A DNA stretch of 64,000 bases, taken from positions 620,001 to 684,000 of the forward strand of contig CAVWCR010000001.1 in NCBI GenBank assembly GCA_963753575.1. The letters are read 5' to 3'. How positions within the stretch are numbered: position 1 is the first letter of the stretch; the number at the start of each line of letters is the position of its first letter. Source of the DNA: VAZQ01 sp963753575 (GTDB lineage Bacteria > Pseudomonadota > Alphaproteobacteria > Rhizobiales > Xanthobacteraceae). Positions 41,404-50,434 of this stretch are shown here, piece by piece. The position numbers and the translations under genes were made by a program. Below the pieces are notes generated by a model, which worked only from the letters and a program-made list of their open reading frames with translations, searched no databases and had not been told where the DNA came from.

Positions 41404-42348
41404 TCACCACCGTCCCGATACCGCAAGGCCGAGCGCCAGCAGGGCCGAATAGCCAAGCACCAGCTGTGCCGCCCGCGGCGTCATCGGAACCAGGTCGACG
41501 AAGCGGTCGAGCGTGCAGACGGCGCGAGCCACAAGAACTGCCATGGGCAGACTGAGGAGCGGCAGCAGAACCCACGCGCTCATGCCCAGGCCCAGCCAGA
41601 ACCAGAACGGGGCGAGATAGGACAAGCCCATCAATGCCAGGAACTCCGCGCAACTCCAAGTCCTGCCGAAACGCACCGCAATCGTGCCCTTGCCTTTGAC
41701 GGCGTCAAATTCCCGATCGCGGATATCGTCGATGATGAGAATGTTGGTGATCAGCGCGCCGATCGGCAGGCTCAAGGCAAAAGCGCTCAGAGGAAATCCC
41801 GCGGCCCAGTCTGACGGCCCAAGCACGGCGGCAGACTGAACATAATAGGTGCCCATGACCGACACCGTTCCGAAGAACAAGAAGAACAGGGGATCAGCCC
41901 AGCCGTGGCGGCCCACCGGCCAGGGACCCGCCGAATAGGCCCAGCTCGCCAGGATGCTCGCAAGCCCAATGGCTACTACCGGGGCGCCGCCCACGACGAT
42001 CAGATAGAGACCGGCGAGCAGAGCCAGGCCGTAACAGGCGATGATCGTCGTCTTCAGGCCGGCCAACGTCAGCAGGCCGGATTTGATGGCGTTGACGAGC
42101 TCGGGGTGCTCCCGGTCCTCCGGCTGCTGCACCAGGTTTTCATAATTGTCCGTCACCACGCCCGCGAACTGGATCAGCCAGCCGGCCAGAAACGCGACCA
42201 TTGCGGGGACCGGCGCAAAGACGCCGTCGTGATAGGCGAGACCGACCGCGACGATGACCGGCGCCGCTGCCGTGGGAAAGGTATGGCCGGGGTAGAGGAG
42301 CTTCCGGGTCCATATCTCCTTGCGGGACCAGCTCAGGCTTTCACTCAT
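41404..42348 (-). CDS. UbiA-superfamily prenyltransferase, MenA-like
   Basis: 314 residues with eight or nine hydrophobic helices. The two Asp-rich motifs of UbiA enzymes appear as GVVTDNYENLVQQPEDREHP (a variant of NDxxDxxxD) and IIDDIRDREFDAVKGKGTIA, the latter close to MenA (DHNA polyprenyltransferase). It would attach a polyprenyl chain to an aromatic ring in quinone synthesis. AAGGGAAA supports the ATG at 42348. No other menaquinone genes are in the window, so DHNA versus another acceptor is open. It stands between a quinone-binding START protein and the NapC-type cytochrome gene. Confidence 0.82.
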   Translation of the reverse strand: MSESLSWSRKEIWTRKLLYPGHTFPTAAAPVIVAVGLAYHDGVFAPVPAMVAFLAGWLIQFAGVVTDNYENLVQQPEDREHPELVNAIKSGLLTLAGLKTTIIACYGLALLAGLYLIVVGGAPVVAIGLASILASWAYSAGPWPVGRHGWADPLFFLFFGTVSVMGTYYVQSAAVLGPSDWAAGFPLSAFALSLPIGALITNILIIDDIRDREFDAVKGKGTIAVRFGRTWSCAEFLALMGLSYLAPFWFWLGLGMSAWVLLPLLSLPMAVLVARAVCTLDRFVDLVPMTPRAAQLVLGYSALLALGLAVSGRW

Positions 42349-42441
42349 TGGTTTCCCTTGGCTCGCCTCGGCTGCCCGACGGATGTCCCGCTCACGTCCT
42401 TCACGATGGAAACTGAACGAGCTATTCGCCGCAGACAAGGC

Positions 42442-42876
42442 TCATCTGGAATAAATCGCCCGGGCGCGGTGCTTGAACGCACTCACCATGGACTTTGCGG
42501 CCTCTTCAAGGAATGCGCCTATGAGCAGCTGCAGCGCGCGCGAGCGAAACACATACTCAACCTCAAATTCCACCACCGCGCCGCCATTCTCGCCCGGATG
42601 GAATGTCCACGTCTGTTTGTATTGGTCGAACAGCCCGTCCTGATTCTCGACATCGATGCGGTGCGGAGGGTCCAGCAGCGCCTTGGAGGCGAAACGCCTT
42701 TGGATGAAGGTTGTGCCGATCACCATGTCGACCCAGACCATGTTGCCGTCGCGCCTGGTGACGCGGGCGGCAACGATCCATGGCAGGAAATCGGGATAGC
42801 GCTCGACGTCCGCGACCAGGTCGAAGAGCTGTTGCGAGGTAAACGGGAGATGCCGCTTCTCGGCATATCGAGCCAT
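42442..42876 (-). CDS. COQ10/RatA-type START domain protein
   Basis: 144 residues, one polyketide-cyclase/START domain: MARYAEKRHLPFTSQQLFDL, DVERYPDFLPWIVAARV and the C-terminal FRSRALQLLIGAFLEEAAKS. In mitochondria and bacteria COQ10-type proteins bind ubiquinone and help its function; the E. coli homologue is annotated as RatA toxin. Next to a UbiD-family gene (28 bases) and a UbiA-type gene (93 bases), a quinone chaperone role is the natural reading. Confidence 0.85.
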   Translation of the reverse strand: MARYAEKRHLPFTSQQLFDLVADVERYPDFLPWIVAARVTRRDGNMVWVDMVIGTTFIQRRFASKALLDPPHRIDVENQDGLFDQYKQTWTFHPGENGGAVVEFEVEYVFRSRALQLLIGAFLEEAAKSMVSAFKHRARAIYSR

Positions 42877-42904
42877 GGGGCTTGCCCTGCCAGGCCTGTC
42901 GTCG

Positions 42905-44483
42905 TCATTCCCTTTTTGTCACAGCCAGGCAGTAGCGACCATCCGGCATACGATCCAATCCGGATTCCTGCCGGACCCGATCAAGCGCGACCAGCACCTC
43001 GCGGCCGTCACGGCTGCCGGTCGCTTCCATCAAATCCTGAAAGCGCTTTGGCCCGAGCGTGAGCGCTTCTCGGACACTCTGGCCCCGTCCTTCACCAATA
43101 CGCGGCGGCTCCGGCACCCGGCTCTCGATGTGCCGATCCGCCCCTGGTGGAAAGGTCAGATCGAAACCGGCCTTGGCGCCGGTCCGTTGGCCCCGAAGCG
43201 ACGGATCGAGCGGCACGGCTCGAAAGCCTGCGGCCACCACCAGGTCTCGATCAGCCTGAAAGCGCGTGGCAAGCGCCCATTCCATCTGCAAGTCGGAGAA
43301 GACGTCGATGTCCTCATCCACCACGAACACATGCTTCACTTCGGCGTTCGAGCCGAACACGGCCGCGATGGCGTTGCGCGCCTCGCCGGGAACGCGCTGG
43401 CGCAGCGACAGTCGAAGATTGTAGACGCCGCCGCTGGCGGGTGCGGCATGAATCGCAAGGGGCTCGCGAACGGCCGTCATCAGCGCCGCCCATGCGGCGG
43501 CCTCGGTGCGCACGGCATTGAGCTGGGCGGTGTCCGTCGAATTCCAGATAGCGCCCGCCAATCGTTGCCGTCTGGAACAGCGCATCACGCCGCATTGTGA
43601 TGGCGCTCAGGTGGAAGACCGGGTTGGTCTTCAGGTGTCCGTAATATCCGAGGAATTCGCCATAAGGCCCCTCCGGCTCGCTCCAGCCTTCGCCATCGAG
43701 ATAGCCCTCGAGGATGATCTCGGCATCGGCCGGCGCCATCGCGTCGATCGTGGCGCATCGGACGAGGGGCACGGCCGCGCCGCGCATCGCCCCCATGATG
43801 GCGACCTCATCCGCCGCTGTCCAGGTGCAGACCGCGGCCACGCTGTCGGCCGGCTGCGAGCCGACCGCGAACGCGATCGGCATACGCTCCCTATGCCTGA
43901 CAAACTCGGCGTACATCGCGCGCAGGTCGCTCGGCGCGACGAGGTCCATGCCGGCCTCGTTGCGCCCGCGCAGCATCAGGCGGCGATAGCCGACGTTGCG
44001 CCGCTTGCCGTCAAAGCTCCGCGTGATGTCGATGCTGGCGGAAATATAGGGGCCTCCGTCCTCGCTGTGCTGAAGGTGGACGGGCAGGCGCGTGAAGTCG
44101 GCGTCCTGGCCGGTGAGCACAACCTGGTGTACCGGCGCGACCGCGCTCGACACCTCGACCGGCGGGATCGGCGCTTCGATGCGCTTGAGAATCTCCTTGA
44201 GGAGGCCCTGGCTGGTCGTCCCGAAGGCCAAGGCGAGGCGCCGCCGGCTCCCCATCACGTTTCCGACCAGCTCAGCCCGCTCACGACCAACGCTGCGCAA
44301 GAGCACAGCCTTGCCATTGCCGTCGAGCCGAGAGGCGATATCGATGAGATCGAGCGGATCAGACCCCACGTCGAGCTCGCCCGCCTCGCGGACACAGTCA
44401 AGAAAGCGCCGCAGGCGAAATCGCTCGACGTCAGCCACTTCGGTCGAAGTCTGTCGACGGTCGCTCTGAGCCAGCATGGTCAT
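42905..44483 (-). pseudogene. UbiD-family decarboxylase with one frameshift
   Basis: The first 310 or so codons (from ATG 44483) read as a UbiD-family enzyme. The prFMN/metal region and the catalytic set are visible: VGYRRLMLRGRNEAGMD with its Arg, and EIILEGYLDG and EPEGPYGEF with the two Glu. The frame then shifts at the GAATTC at 43539-43544. The remainder continues in the next frame from STDTAQLNAVRTEAAAW through HVFVVDEDIDVF to the stop at 42905. Deleting one T would restore YLESTDTAQLN. UbiD enzymes decarboxylate aromatic or unsaturated acids using prenylated FMN. All catalytic residues are before the shift. It is either a recent pseudogene or a sequencing error. Confidence 0.85.
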
Positions 44484-44577
44484 CGGCTTCACTCCGATCA
44501 ATCGATCCTTTCGGATACGACCCGTTCACCGCCGTGTTGATCCGCGGGCGAGACATTCTATTCAGGCAACATCCGTT

Positions 44578-45585
44578 TCATTCGGTCGGCATCCATTTCG
44601 TTGTTCTCAGATGCTCCGCGGCCTCCCGGACCAACCGGTAGTCGAATACTTTGCTGGGCGGAGGCACGTGTGGCAGTGATTTGCCAATGATCGAGCTGCG
44701 GAGCGCGATTTCCGCCTTCTGGGTCGAAGGCGACGCAGCCCCATCGTCCAGCATCACGGTTGCGATCTCGTCGACCGATGCGCGCAGCACATTCAACGAC
44801 ACGTCCGGAACGCGCTTGGAGAATATCTGAACTGCCCCCTCGCGATGCGCTTTGATGTACCTCATGCCCATCAACGTGCCACGCGCCACCCGCTCGGCGA
44901 GCGATGGTTGCGCTTGCAGCAGCTTGTCCGATGTCGCCAGCCCGTTATTTGGAATCGGAATCTCCCGGCTGATATCGACCAGCATGCGGGCACGGCCCAG
45001 CAGTCCTCGTTCCTGCGCAATCTTTTCTTCGAAGTTGGTCAACAGCACGGCCGGCAGCGAGCCGGACCGAATAACTCCAAGTCTCTGAGTATTGCCAAAG
45101 CCGAGTGGGACATAGGCGACGAAGTCTTCGGGAAGCCCCGCCTTCATGAGCACAGCTCGCATCGAGAGCTCGAACAGGTCGCCGCGGGTCTGCACGCCAA
45201 CGGCCTTGCCCTTCAAATCCTGCAGCGTCTTGATCTCCGGCCGGGCCGACCAAAGCTTCCAAGGGACCGATTCAGACAATGTCATGGCAATCTTGAGTGC
45301 CGCCCCACTGAGAATTGCGCTCGTCGCCGAGGCGGTCGATGTGCTGAAGTCGAGCCGCCCGGACAACAATGCGGGCGTCGCAATTCCGCCGCCCAGGTGG
45401 ACGATCTCTACGTCCAAACCGAGCTGCTGATAGTAGCCTTTGTCGATCGCGACGAAGAACGGCAGGTAGACGACATCGTTATCGGCGGCCAAGCTCATTT
45501 TCACTCGGTCCGCAGCGGATGTGGCGTCTGCCGAAATCGCGGCGACAAGCACGAGCGCCAGCCGAAGGATTATCTTCCAAATCAT
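44578..45585 (-). CDS. NMT1/SsuA-like ABC transporter substrate-binding protein
   Basis: 335 residues. Signal peptide MIWKIILRLALVLVAAISAD (cleavage near SAA), then the NMT1-like fold: VYLPFFVAIDKGYYQQLGLD, GGGIATPALLSGRLDFSTST, LQDLKGKAVGVQTRGDLFEL. These receptors deliver sulfonates, nitrate, pyrimidine precursors or aromatic acids to an ABC importer. No permease or ATPase is adjacent. The UbiD-family gene lies 94 bases downstream on the same strand, so import of an aromatic acid that UbiD decarboxylates is one option; this is context only. Confidence 0.85.
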   Translation of the reverse strand: MIWKIILRLALVLVAAISADATSAADRVKMSLAADNDVVYLPFFVAIDKGYYQQLGLDVEIVHLGGGIATPALLSGRLDFSTSTASATSAILSGAALKIAMTLSESVPWKLWSARPEIKTLQDLKGKAVGVQTRGDLFELSMRAVLMKAGLPEDFVAYVPLGFGNTQRLGVIRSGSLPAVLLTNFEEKIAQERGLLGRARMLVDISREIPIPNNGLATSDKLLQAQPSLAERVARGTLMGMRYIKAHREGAVQIFSKRVPDVSLNVLRASVDEIATVMLDDGAASPSTQKAEIALRSSIIGKSLPHVPPPSKVFDYRLVREAAEHLRTTKWMPTE

Positions 45586-45772
45586 GGTGTCCGCTCGCAG
45601 CTACGGCCCCAGCCGGCCAGGATTGAATGATCGTGGCAACCCACATGCTTCATCTTGGATCGGTGCACAAGCTCAAGCTTTGGGCGTGGCCTCGTTCACC
45701 CGCCGATGCGCGTGGATTGCATCGTCGCGCTGCTGATATTCGCGATGCAAGTTGGCGGCGCGAGCGCTGCGC

Positions 45773-47584
45773 TCAGCCCGCCGAGTGCAGCGGCCAGGCC
45801 CACATGATCAGCGGCGTTCCGAGCCCCACGACCAGCAACGACAGCGGCAATCCGAGCCGCCAATAATCGGTGAAGCGATAGCCGCCCGGTCCCATGACCA
45901 GGAGATTGTTCTGGTGGCCGATGGGGGTCAGAAAATCGCAGGCGCAGCCAAGCGCGACCGCCATCAGAAACGGGTCGGTGTTGTAGCCCAGGGTCTTGGC
46001 GAGGACTGCCGCCACCGGACCGAGCACCAGCACGGCGGCAGCGTGATGCAGGAATGGCGTCATCAACATGGAAATCGCCAGCATCATCCCCAAGGCCGCG
46101 TAGTCGGGCAGCTGCGCTCCCGCTCCTGCAAGCAGTTGCCCCAGCGTATCGGTTGCTCCAGTTTCCTTGAGGCTTTCGCCGACCGGAATGAGCGCCCCCA
46201 GCATGACGATCACCGGTCCTTCGATCAACTCGTAGGCCTCTTTCAACGTGATCTGATTGAGCAGGATCACGAGCACGGCCGCGCTGAAGAAACCGACGGC
46301 GACCGTGACGATGTGGAATGCGGTGAGAACCATCGCCGCCGCGATGATGCTGACGGGAATCAGCCCGCGCCGGCCGGTGCCGAGCGCGAGACTGCGGTCG
46401 GCGAGCGGCAGGCAGCCGAGCTCCGCCAGGGTTGCCGGCATGGCACTGCGCCAGCCTTGCAACGCGACGACATCGCCGACTTCGAACTTGTGAGCCTGCA
46501 GGTGGATATGGCGGTTGTGGCCGGCGCGGCTGATGGCCAGAACGTTGAGGCCATAATAGCCGCGCAGGTTTATCGATCGCGGCGTATGGCCGACCAGGAG
46601 CGAGTCCGCCGTGACGATGGCCTCGACGACCTGCAGCTCGTCTTGCGCGTTTGCGTCATCCTCGTCCTTCTCCAGCTCCTTGGCGCCGACGAGCTCGAGG
46701 CGCGCTTCATCCGTCAGTGTCTTGATGGCGGCGGGATCGGCCTGGATCGTGACGATGTCGCCGGCATAGAGCTGCCAGTAGCGGTGCGGCTGGTAGTGAT
46801 GGCCGCCCTCGCGCGTGATGGCCCGCACCAGGATGTCGTTCTCTCCAAATTGCTCCAGATCGCCGACCTGCTTGCCGGTCAGCGGCGACTTTTCCGGGAT
46901 CCGCAGCTCGGTCGTATATTTCTCTATTTCGAAGGCTTCTTCGGCGCTCGGCGCTCCCTTGCGCTCCTTCGGCAGCAGCCGCCAGCCGGCGGTCAGGAAC
47001 AGGATCGACAGGCAGGTGAGCGGCAGCCCGACCCAGACAAAGTCGAACAGGCGAAACGTTTCCCCACCGAGGCTCTGGCGCACGCTCGAGATCAAGAGGT
47101 TGGGCGATGTGCCGATCAGCGTCATGGTGCCGCCGATGAGGGAGCCGAAAGCGAGCGGCATCAGATAGATCGAAGGCGACTGCTTGCTGCGGCGTGCGAC
47201 CTGAATGGCGATCGGCATGAACACGCCGAGCGTGCCGACATTCTTGATGAAGGCGGAAAGGAAGGCGACGCAGGCGGTGAGCACCCCGATCTGTAACGAA
47301 GGCGATCCCACGTTCCTCAACGCTCTGCGCACGATGCCGTCGAGAATGCCCGAGCTGGAAATGGCTTTGCTGACCACCAGCACCGACGCGATGATGATGA
47401 TCACCGGATTGGCGAATCCATCGAAGGTCTTGTCCGCCGGCACCACGCCCACCAGCGTGGCGGCGAGCAGAGTCAGGATGGCGACCAGGTCGTAGCGCCA
47501 GCGGCCCCAGATGAAGAGAGCCAGCATTCCAACGATGATGGCGAAGGCTGCAATCTGAAGGGTCGTCAGTCCCGCCAATGTCAT
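45773..47584 (-). CDS. SLC13/DASS-type transporter with two TrkA-C domains
   Basis: 603 residues. Membrane helices at both ends flank two soluble TrkA-C domains (about residues 210-290 and 300-385). Family motifs VGTLGVFMPIAIQVA, GGTMTLIGTSPNLLIS and the C-terminal MTPFLHHAAAVLVLGPVA and LTPIGHQNNLLVMGPGGY match the ArsB/SLC13 (CitMHS-DASS) class, which carries di- or tricarboxylates or sulfate with sodium or protons. The ATG at 47584 follows a GGAGGG that is very close; a TTG at 47602 is possible. A form A palindrome starts 24 bases upstream. Confidence 0.87.
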   Translation of the reverse strand: MTLAGLTTLQIAAFAIIVGMLALFIWGRWRYDLVAILTLLAATLVGVVPADKTFDGFANPVIIIIASVLVVSKAISSSGILDGIVRRALRNVGSPSLQIGVLTACVAFLSAFIKNVGTLGVFMPIAIQVARRSKQSPSIYLMPLAFGSLIGGTMTLIGTSPNLLISSVRQSLGGETFRLFDFVWVGLPLTCLSILFLTAGWRLLPKERKGAPSAEEAFEIEKYTTELRIPEKSPLTGKQVGDLEQFGENDILVRAITREGGHHYQPHRYWQLYAGDIVTIQADPAAIKTLTDEARLELVGAKELEKDEDDANAQDELQVVEAIVTADSLLVGHTPRSINLRGYYGLNVLAISRAGHNRHIHLQAHKFEVGDVVALQGWRSAMPATLAELGCLPLADRSLALGTGRRGLIPVSIIAAAMVLTAFHIVTVAVGFFSAAVLVILLNQITLKEAYELIEGPVIVMLGALIPVGESLKETGATDTLGQLLAGAGAQLPDYAALGMMLAISMLMTPFLHHAAAVLVLGPVAAVLAKTLGYNTDPFLMAVALGCACDFLTPIGHQNNLLVMGPGGYRFTDYWRLGLPLSLLVVGLGTPLIMWAWPLHSAG

Positions 47585-47608
47585 CCCTCCACCATGACGC
47601 AATGGCTC

Positions 47609-47680
47609 CTAGCGCCGCCGATCTGAAGTTCCTAACCGAGTTTGCCGCAGCTGTTGTAGGAACTTCAGATCGGCGCACTA
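47609..47680. repeat. Palindromic element, form A (copy A2)
   Basis: CTAGCGCCGCCGATCTGAAG at the left pairs with AGGAACTTCAGATCGGCGCACTA at the right. It lies alone in front of the SLC13 gene and about 226 bases behind the small gene at 47907. Confidence 0.87.
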
Positions 47681-47906
47681 TAGTGTGACTTTGGTTCAGC
47701 AGTCCGCATCTCGGGCGTGATGTGACCGATCTGACAAAACTGCGGGGCGGCAATGCCTCATGGCATAGCGCGACCTGCACTGGCATGGCCGCGCCGTCTA
47801 TAACGACGTTGCTGCTGAAAGGTTGCCCGTCCGCTCAACAATTGATCCCACCCCGATTGATTTGGGCGGATCGCTTGGCTTTTTTGGTTTTGGCGGGGAT
47901 GCTAAG

Positions 47907-48086
47907 TCAGTGGCAGGATTTGTCGCTCGGCAGAATTGTCGGCGCATCGCCATCTGCCCGCGCCAGCTCGTCTGCGGCCCGGCGAAGACACTCAAGCACG
48001 ACACCGGATACGCGAAGGCGCTTAGCCTCCATTGAGGCATAGGCAAGAATCTGTTCAAGGGCGACGATGTCAGATTTGTCGGTCAT
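47907..48086 (-). CDS. Small helical protein, paralogue of the one at 49627 (59 aa)
   Basis: 59 residues starting MTDKSDIVALEQILAYASME. The protein encoded at 49627-49812 starts MPDKSDVVALEQILNYVAQE. The two align over about 45 residues (EA+RL...VV..CLR.AA.ELA). The conserved core looks like two or three amphipathic helices. GAGGAG precedes the ATG. No domain is recognised. The copy at 49627 is translationally coupled to a hydrolase gene; this copy stands alone behind the methyltransferase gene. Confidence 0.75.
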   Translation of the reverse strand: MTDKSDIVALEQILAYASMEAKRLRVSGVVLECLRRAADELARADGDAPTILPSDKSCH

Positions 48087-48587
48087 AGGCTCCTCTGAAT
48101 ATAAGTCATCCGCTTCGCCGCGCCGGGTAGACCGAGCAGCGGTCGACAAATGATGGCCCCTTCCGGTGTCAGTGCCGGAGAAGCGGGGTCCCCATCAGGG
48201 GCGGCATATCGACGACGTTCGCCGTTGCCGTTGGTTGGAGCTGAAAGATTCCGCGCTCAAACCGTTGTCACGCACTCAGACAGAGCCCAACTGCAGACAA
48301 CAAGAGAGACGGCACTCACCATTATGCGCTTCAGCTGCGCGATCAATGGCGGCACTTAGCGGATTATCCGCTTAAGCCGAAGAGTAATGGCTTATGACGC
48401 GCCTGTATAGCGATCGACGGTCCCCCGTCAAGCCGTCTGTTCTAATACAATAGAATGATGCCACGGCATCATGCCGCGATGGGTTCGGCTTCACCGCTGT
48501 GCTCGACGAACACCGGGAGCAATGTTTTGGCACCAGTGACGGCGATTGGACCTGATCGGGCCTCGGTTAGGAAGTAATGCTCTGCCG
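48087..48587. other. Gap without a convincing gene
   Basis: 501 bases. GC is lower and codon-like structure is absent between 48150 and 48470. Immediately behind the methyltransferase stop another frame runs GVTAEHYFLTEARSGPIAVT and on to 48469; it could be a lost C-terminal extension, but no start or family supports it. Confidence 0.5.
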
Positions 48588-49406
48588 TCACGCCCGCTCT
48601 AACACGATCATGCGCAGCGCCACGTTGCTGAAGGTGGCCGGATCGTGCGCCCATTGATCCAGCTCGTCGCGCACCCGGTCGAAATCGAACCTGAACATGT
48701 TGGAGCGCTCGCAGAGGTCGATCCACAACTGATAGACCGCCAGGAGCTTGCTACCGTCGAACGGTCCGACCTGGGGATTGGCGAGGCTTTCCTGGCGCTC
48801 AACCGACCACGCCGGATCCGTGTCCCGCACGAGCTGTTCGGCGTTGCCCAGGAGCCGCGGCTTGATCGCGCCCTGCTCGCCGCTCACGCGCGCGAATGTA
48901 AGCAACATGTCGGTCAGCTCGGGAAGCGCCGGATGGTGGCCGCTTGCCGCGAGATCGGACTCGATGATCAGGAGGCGTCCCGTCGGGGCGAGCAGTTTGT
49001 CGGCGGCCCGCAGAATGGCTCCGAAGTCCTTGAGGTGCTGAACCAGGAACCGCATGATGATCAAATCGAAGCGGCGGCTCGGCGCATAGGCGATGAAGTC
49101 GCTCACGGTCACCGCGATGGCGGGGTGCCGTTGCGCGGCGATCGCCACCAGCTCCGGCGAGATATCAACGCCGAAATAGCGCTTCTCGGGAAAGAACTCG
49201 CGCAGTCGCGCGATATAGTAGCCGTTGCCGCAGCCGGCATCGAGCACGCTTTCTGCGTCGCGCCACGCCTTCAGCGAGACGAGAAATTTCAGCTCCTGGG
49301 GCAGGGCAAGATCCACCTGGTAGGCCAGAAGCGCGTCCCAATCGGCGGCAGCTCGCGGCGCCGCGGTGTTCAAAAATCGCTCATTGGCCTCGACCGCTAT
49401 CTGCAT
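48588..49406 (-). CDS. SAM-dependent class I methyltransferase
   Basis: 272 residues. Motif I is VLDAGCGNGYYIARL (about residue 55) with the acidic ribose-binding residue in YFGVDISPEL. Then come DFIAYAPSRRFDLIIMR and the motif III region LLAPTGRLLIIESDL. The substrate is unknown: it could be a small molecule or a protein. The gene lies between the two paralogous small proteins and behind the GNAT/hydrolase operon on the same strand, so it may modify the product of that cluster; a hybrid palindromic element separates them. Confidence 0.85.
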   Translation of the reverse strand: MQIAVEANERFLNTAAPRAAADWDALLAYQVDLALPQELKFLVSLKAWRDAESVLDAGCGNGYYIARLREFFPEKRYFGVDISPELVAIAAQRHPAIAVTVSDFIAYAPSRRFDLIIMRFLVQHLKDFGAILRAADKLLAPTGRLLIIESDLAASGHHPALPELTDMLLTFARVSGEQGAIKPRLLGNAEQLVRDTDPAWSVERQESLANPQVGPFDGSKLLAVYQLWIDLCERSNMFRFDFDRVRDELDQWAHDPATFSNVALRMIVLERA

Positions 49407-49515
49407 GGTCTCCTCCCTTCAAAGGGCCTCAAGAAAGGACATTCAGAAAGTCAGTGCCGTGAAACGGCGAACAGGCTTGTGCCAAACCGCGTTCGGCCTC
49501 CAAGCCGGGCGCGCC

Positions 49516-49624
49516 CTGGGGCCGCCGATTTGAAGTTCCTATGACTCTTGCGTTCTCCCTTTGCTTCCGAAGTTCGTGTCAGCGGGTAATGCGACGAGTC
49601 ACGAACTTGGGAAGCGGGACGCTA
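49516..49624. repeat. Hybrid palindromic element: A left arm followed by degenerate B (copy AB3)
   Basis: GGGGCCGCCGATTTGAAGTT (49518-49537) is a form A left arm without its right arm. From 49557 a degenerate form B follows (TTTGCTTCCGAAGTTCGTG paired with CACGAACTTGGGAAGCGGGA). It ends at 49624, two bases from the stop codon of the small gene. Confidence 0.8.
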
Positions 49625-49626
49625 AA

Positions 49627-49812
49627 TTAGTGCAGCGATGTGTCCTTTGCCCCCAAGGAAGCTTCCCCCTCCAAAGGAGTGGTCTTTGCCAGCTCGAAGG
49701 CTGCCATCCGCAAACAATGGACCACGACCGGAGACAGTTGCAGGCGCTGCGCTTCCTGCGCCACGTAGTTGAGAATTTGCTCGAGCGCGACGACGTCAGA
49801 CTTGTCAGGCAT
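49627..49812 (-). CDS. Small helical protein, coupled to the cysteine hydrolase (61 aa)
   Basis: 61 residues starting MPDKSDVVALEQILNYVAQE, paralogous to the 59-aa protein at 47907. Its ATG overlaps the hydrolase stop (ATGA), so the two are translated together, and GGGGGAAA serves as ribosome site. Mostly helical; one cysteine in VVHCLRMAAFELAK is shared with the paralogue (LECLRRAADELAR). No known domain. As last gene of a four-gene operon it may be a small regulator or partner of the enzymes. Confidence 0.75.
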   Translation of the reverse strand: MPDKSDVVALEQILNYVAQEAQRLQLSPVVVHCLRMAAFELAKTTPLEGEASLGAKDTSLH

Positions 49813-50420
49813 CAGTTTCCCCCGCCAGCTGCATTGACCTTGGAGGCCGTGCCGCCCAGCCATTCGATGGCTTGTTGTGTCGACATGACCTCGGCGTAAC
49901 ACGCGACAATCTCTGTCAGGCAGGCATGAGAGGCGGTCGCGTTGAACGTTCCAAGCTTCGGCGTTGATGATGCATCGTGGACGAAGGTGATCTGATGCTT
50001 GCGATGAAAGCCGTCGAGCACGGTCGCCAGGCAAGCGCCGTGCCCGGTCAGGCCAGCGAGCACGAGGCGGGGCGACTCGATATTGTCGAGGACCGGTGCG
50101 AATCCATCGGCGGAATAGCAGGACGGCAGCTCGCGCTCGAACACCAGTTCCGAGGCGCGGGGGCGGAATTCCTCGATCCAGCCCGCAAACGCCGTGGCGG
50201 GGTTGAGGAGCGTACCGCGCCAGAGCTGACGTAAATGAGCGATCGACATCCGTTCGGCGCGCGCGAAGGCGAGGAGCCGCCGGCAGTTTTCGGTCCAGGG
50301 CGTCTGCTCGTCGAGGGCGAGCGCCCTTCCGTCCGAGACATATTCAATCTGCAGATCGAGGAAGCATATGAGCGGCGTGCTCTCGTGACGCGGGCGATGA
50401 GGGAAGCGGATGACGCGCAT
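49812..50420 (-). CDS. Isochorismatase-like cysteine hydrolase
   Basis: 202 residues. ICFLDLQIEYVS carries the catalytic Asp, and LAGLTGHGACLATVLDGF the nucleophile Cys after the conserved cis-peptide region. The expected Lys between them is not clear to me. Relatives hydrolyse N-acyl or carbamoyl amides. It starts 14 bases behind the GNAT-like gene and overlaps the small-protein gene, so it is embedded in the operon. Hydrolysis of an acylated product made by the GNAT-like proteins would fit. Confidence 0.75.
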   Translation of the reverse strand: MRVIRFPHRPRHESTPLICFLDLQIEYVSDGRALALDEQTPWTENCRRLLAFARAERMSIAHLRQLWRGTLLNPATAFAGWIEEFRPRASELVFERELPSCYSADGFAPVLDNIESPRLVLAGLTGHGACLATVLDGFHRKHQITFVHDASSTPKLGTFNATASHACLTEIVACYAEVMSTQQAIEWLGGTASKVNAAGGGN

Positions 50421-50434
50421 CGTGCCTGATGGTC

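Noticed and set aside
42442..42876. RatA toxin of a toxin-antitoxin pair
   Set aside because: No RatB-type partner is adjacent; the neighbours are quinone-related genes, which favours the COQ10 reading.
48469..48587. Possible C-terminal extension of the methyltransferase in another frame (GVTAEHYFLTEARSG)
   Set aside because: The methyltransferase already ends naturally after RMIVLERA; no homology supports the extension.
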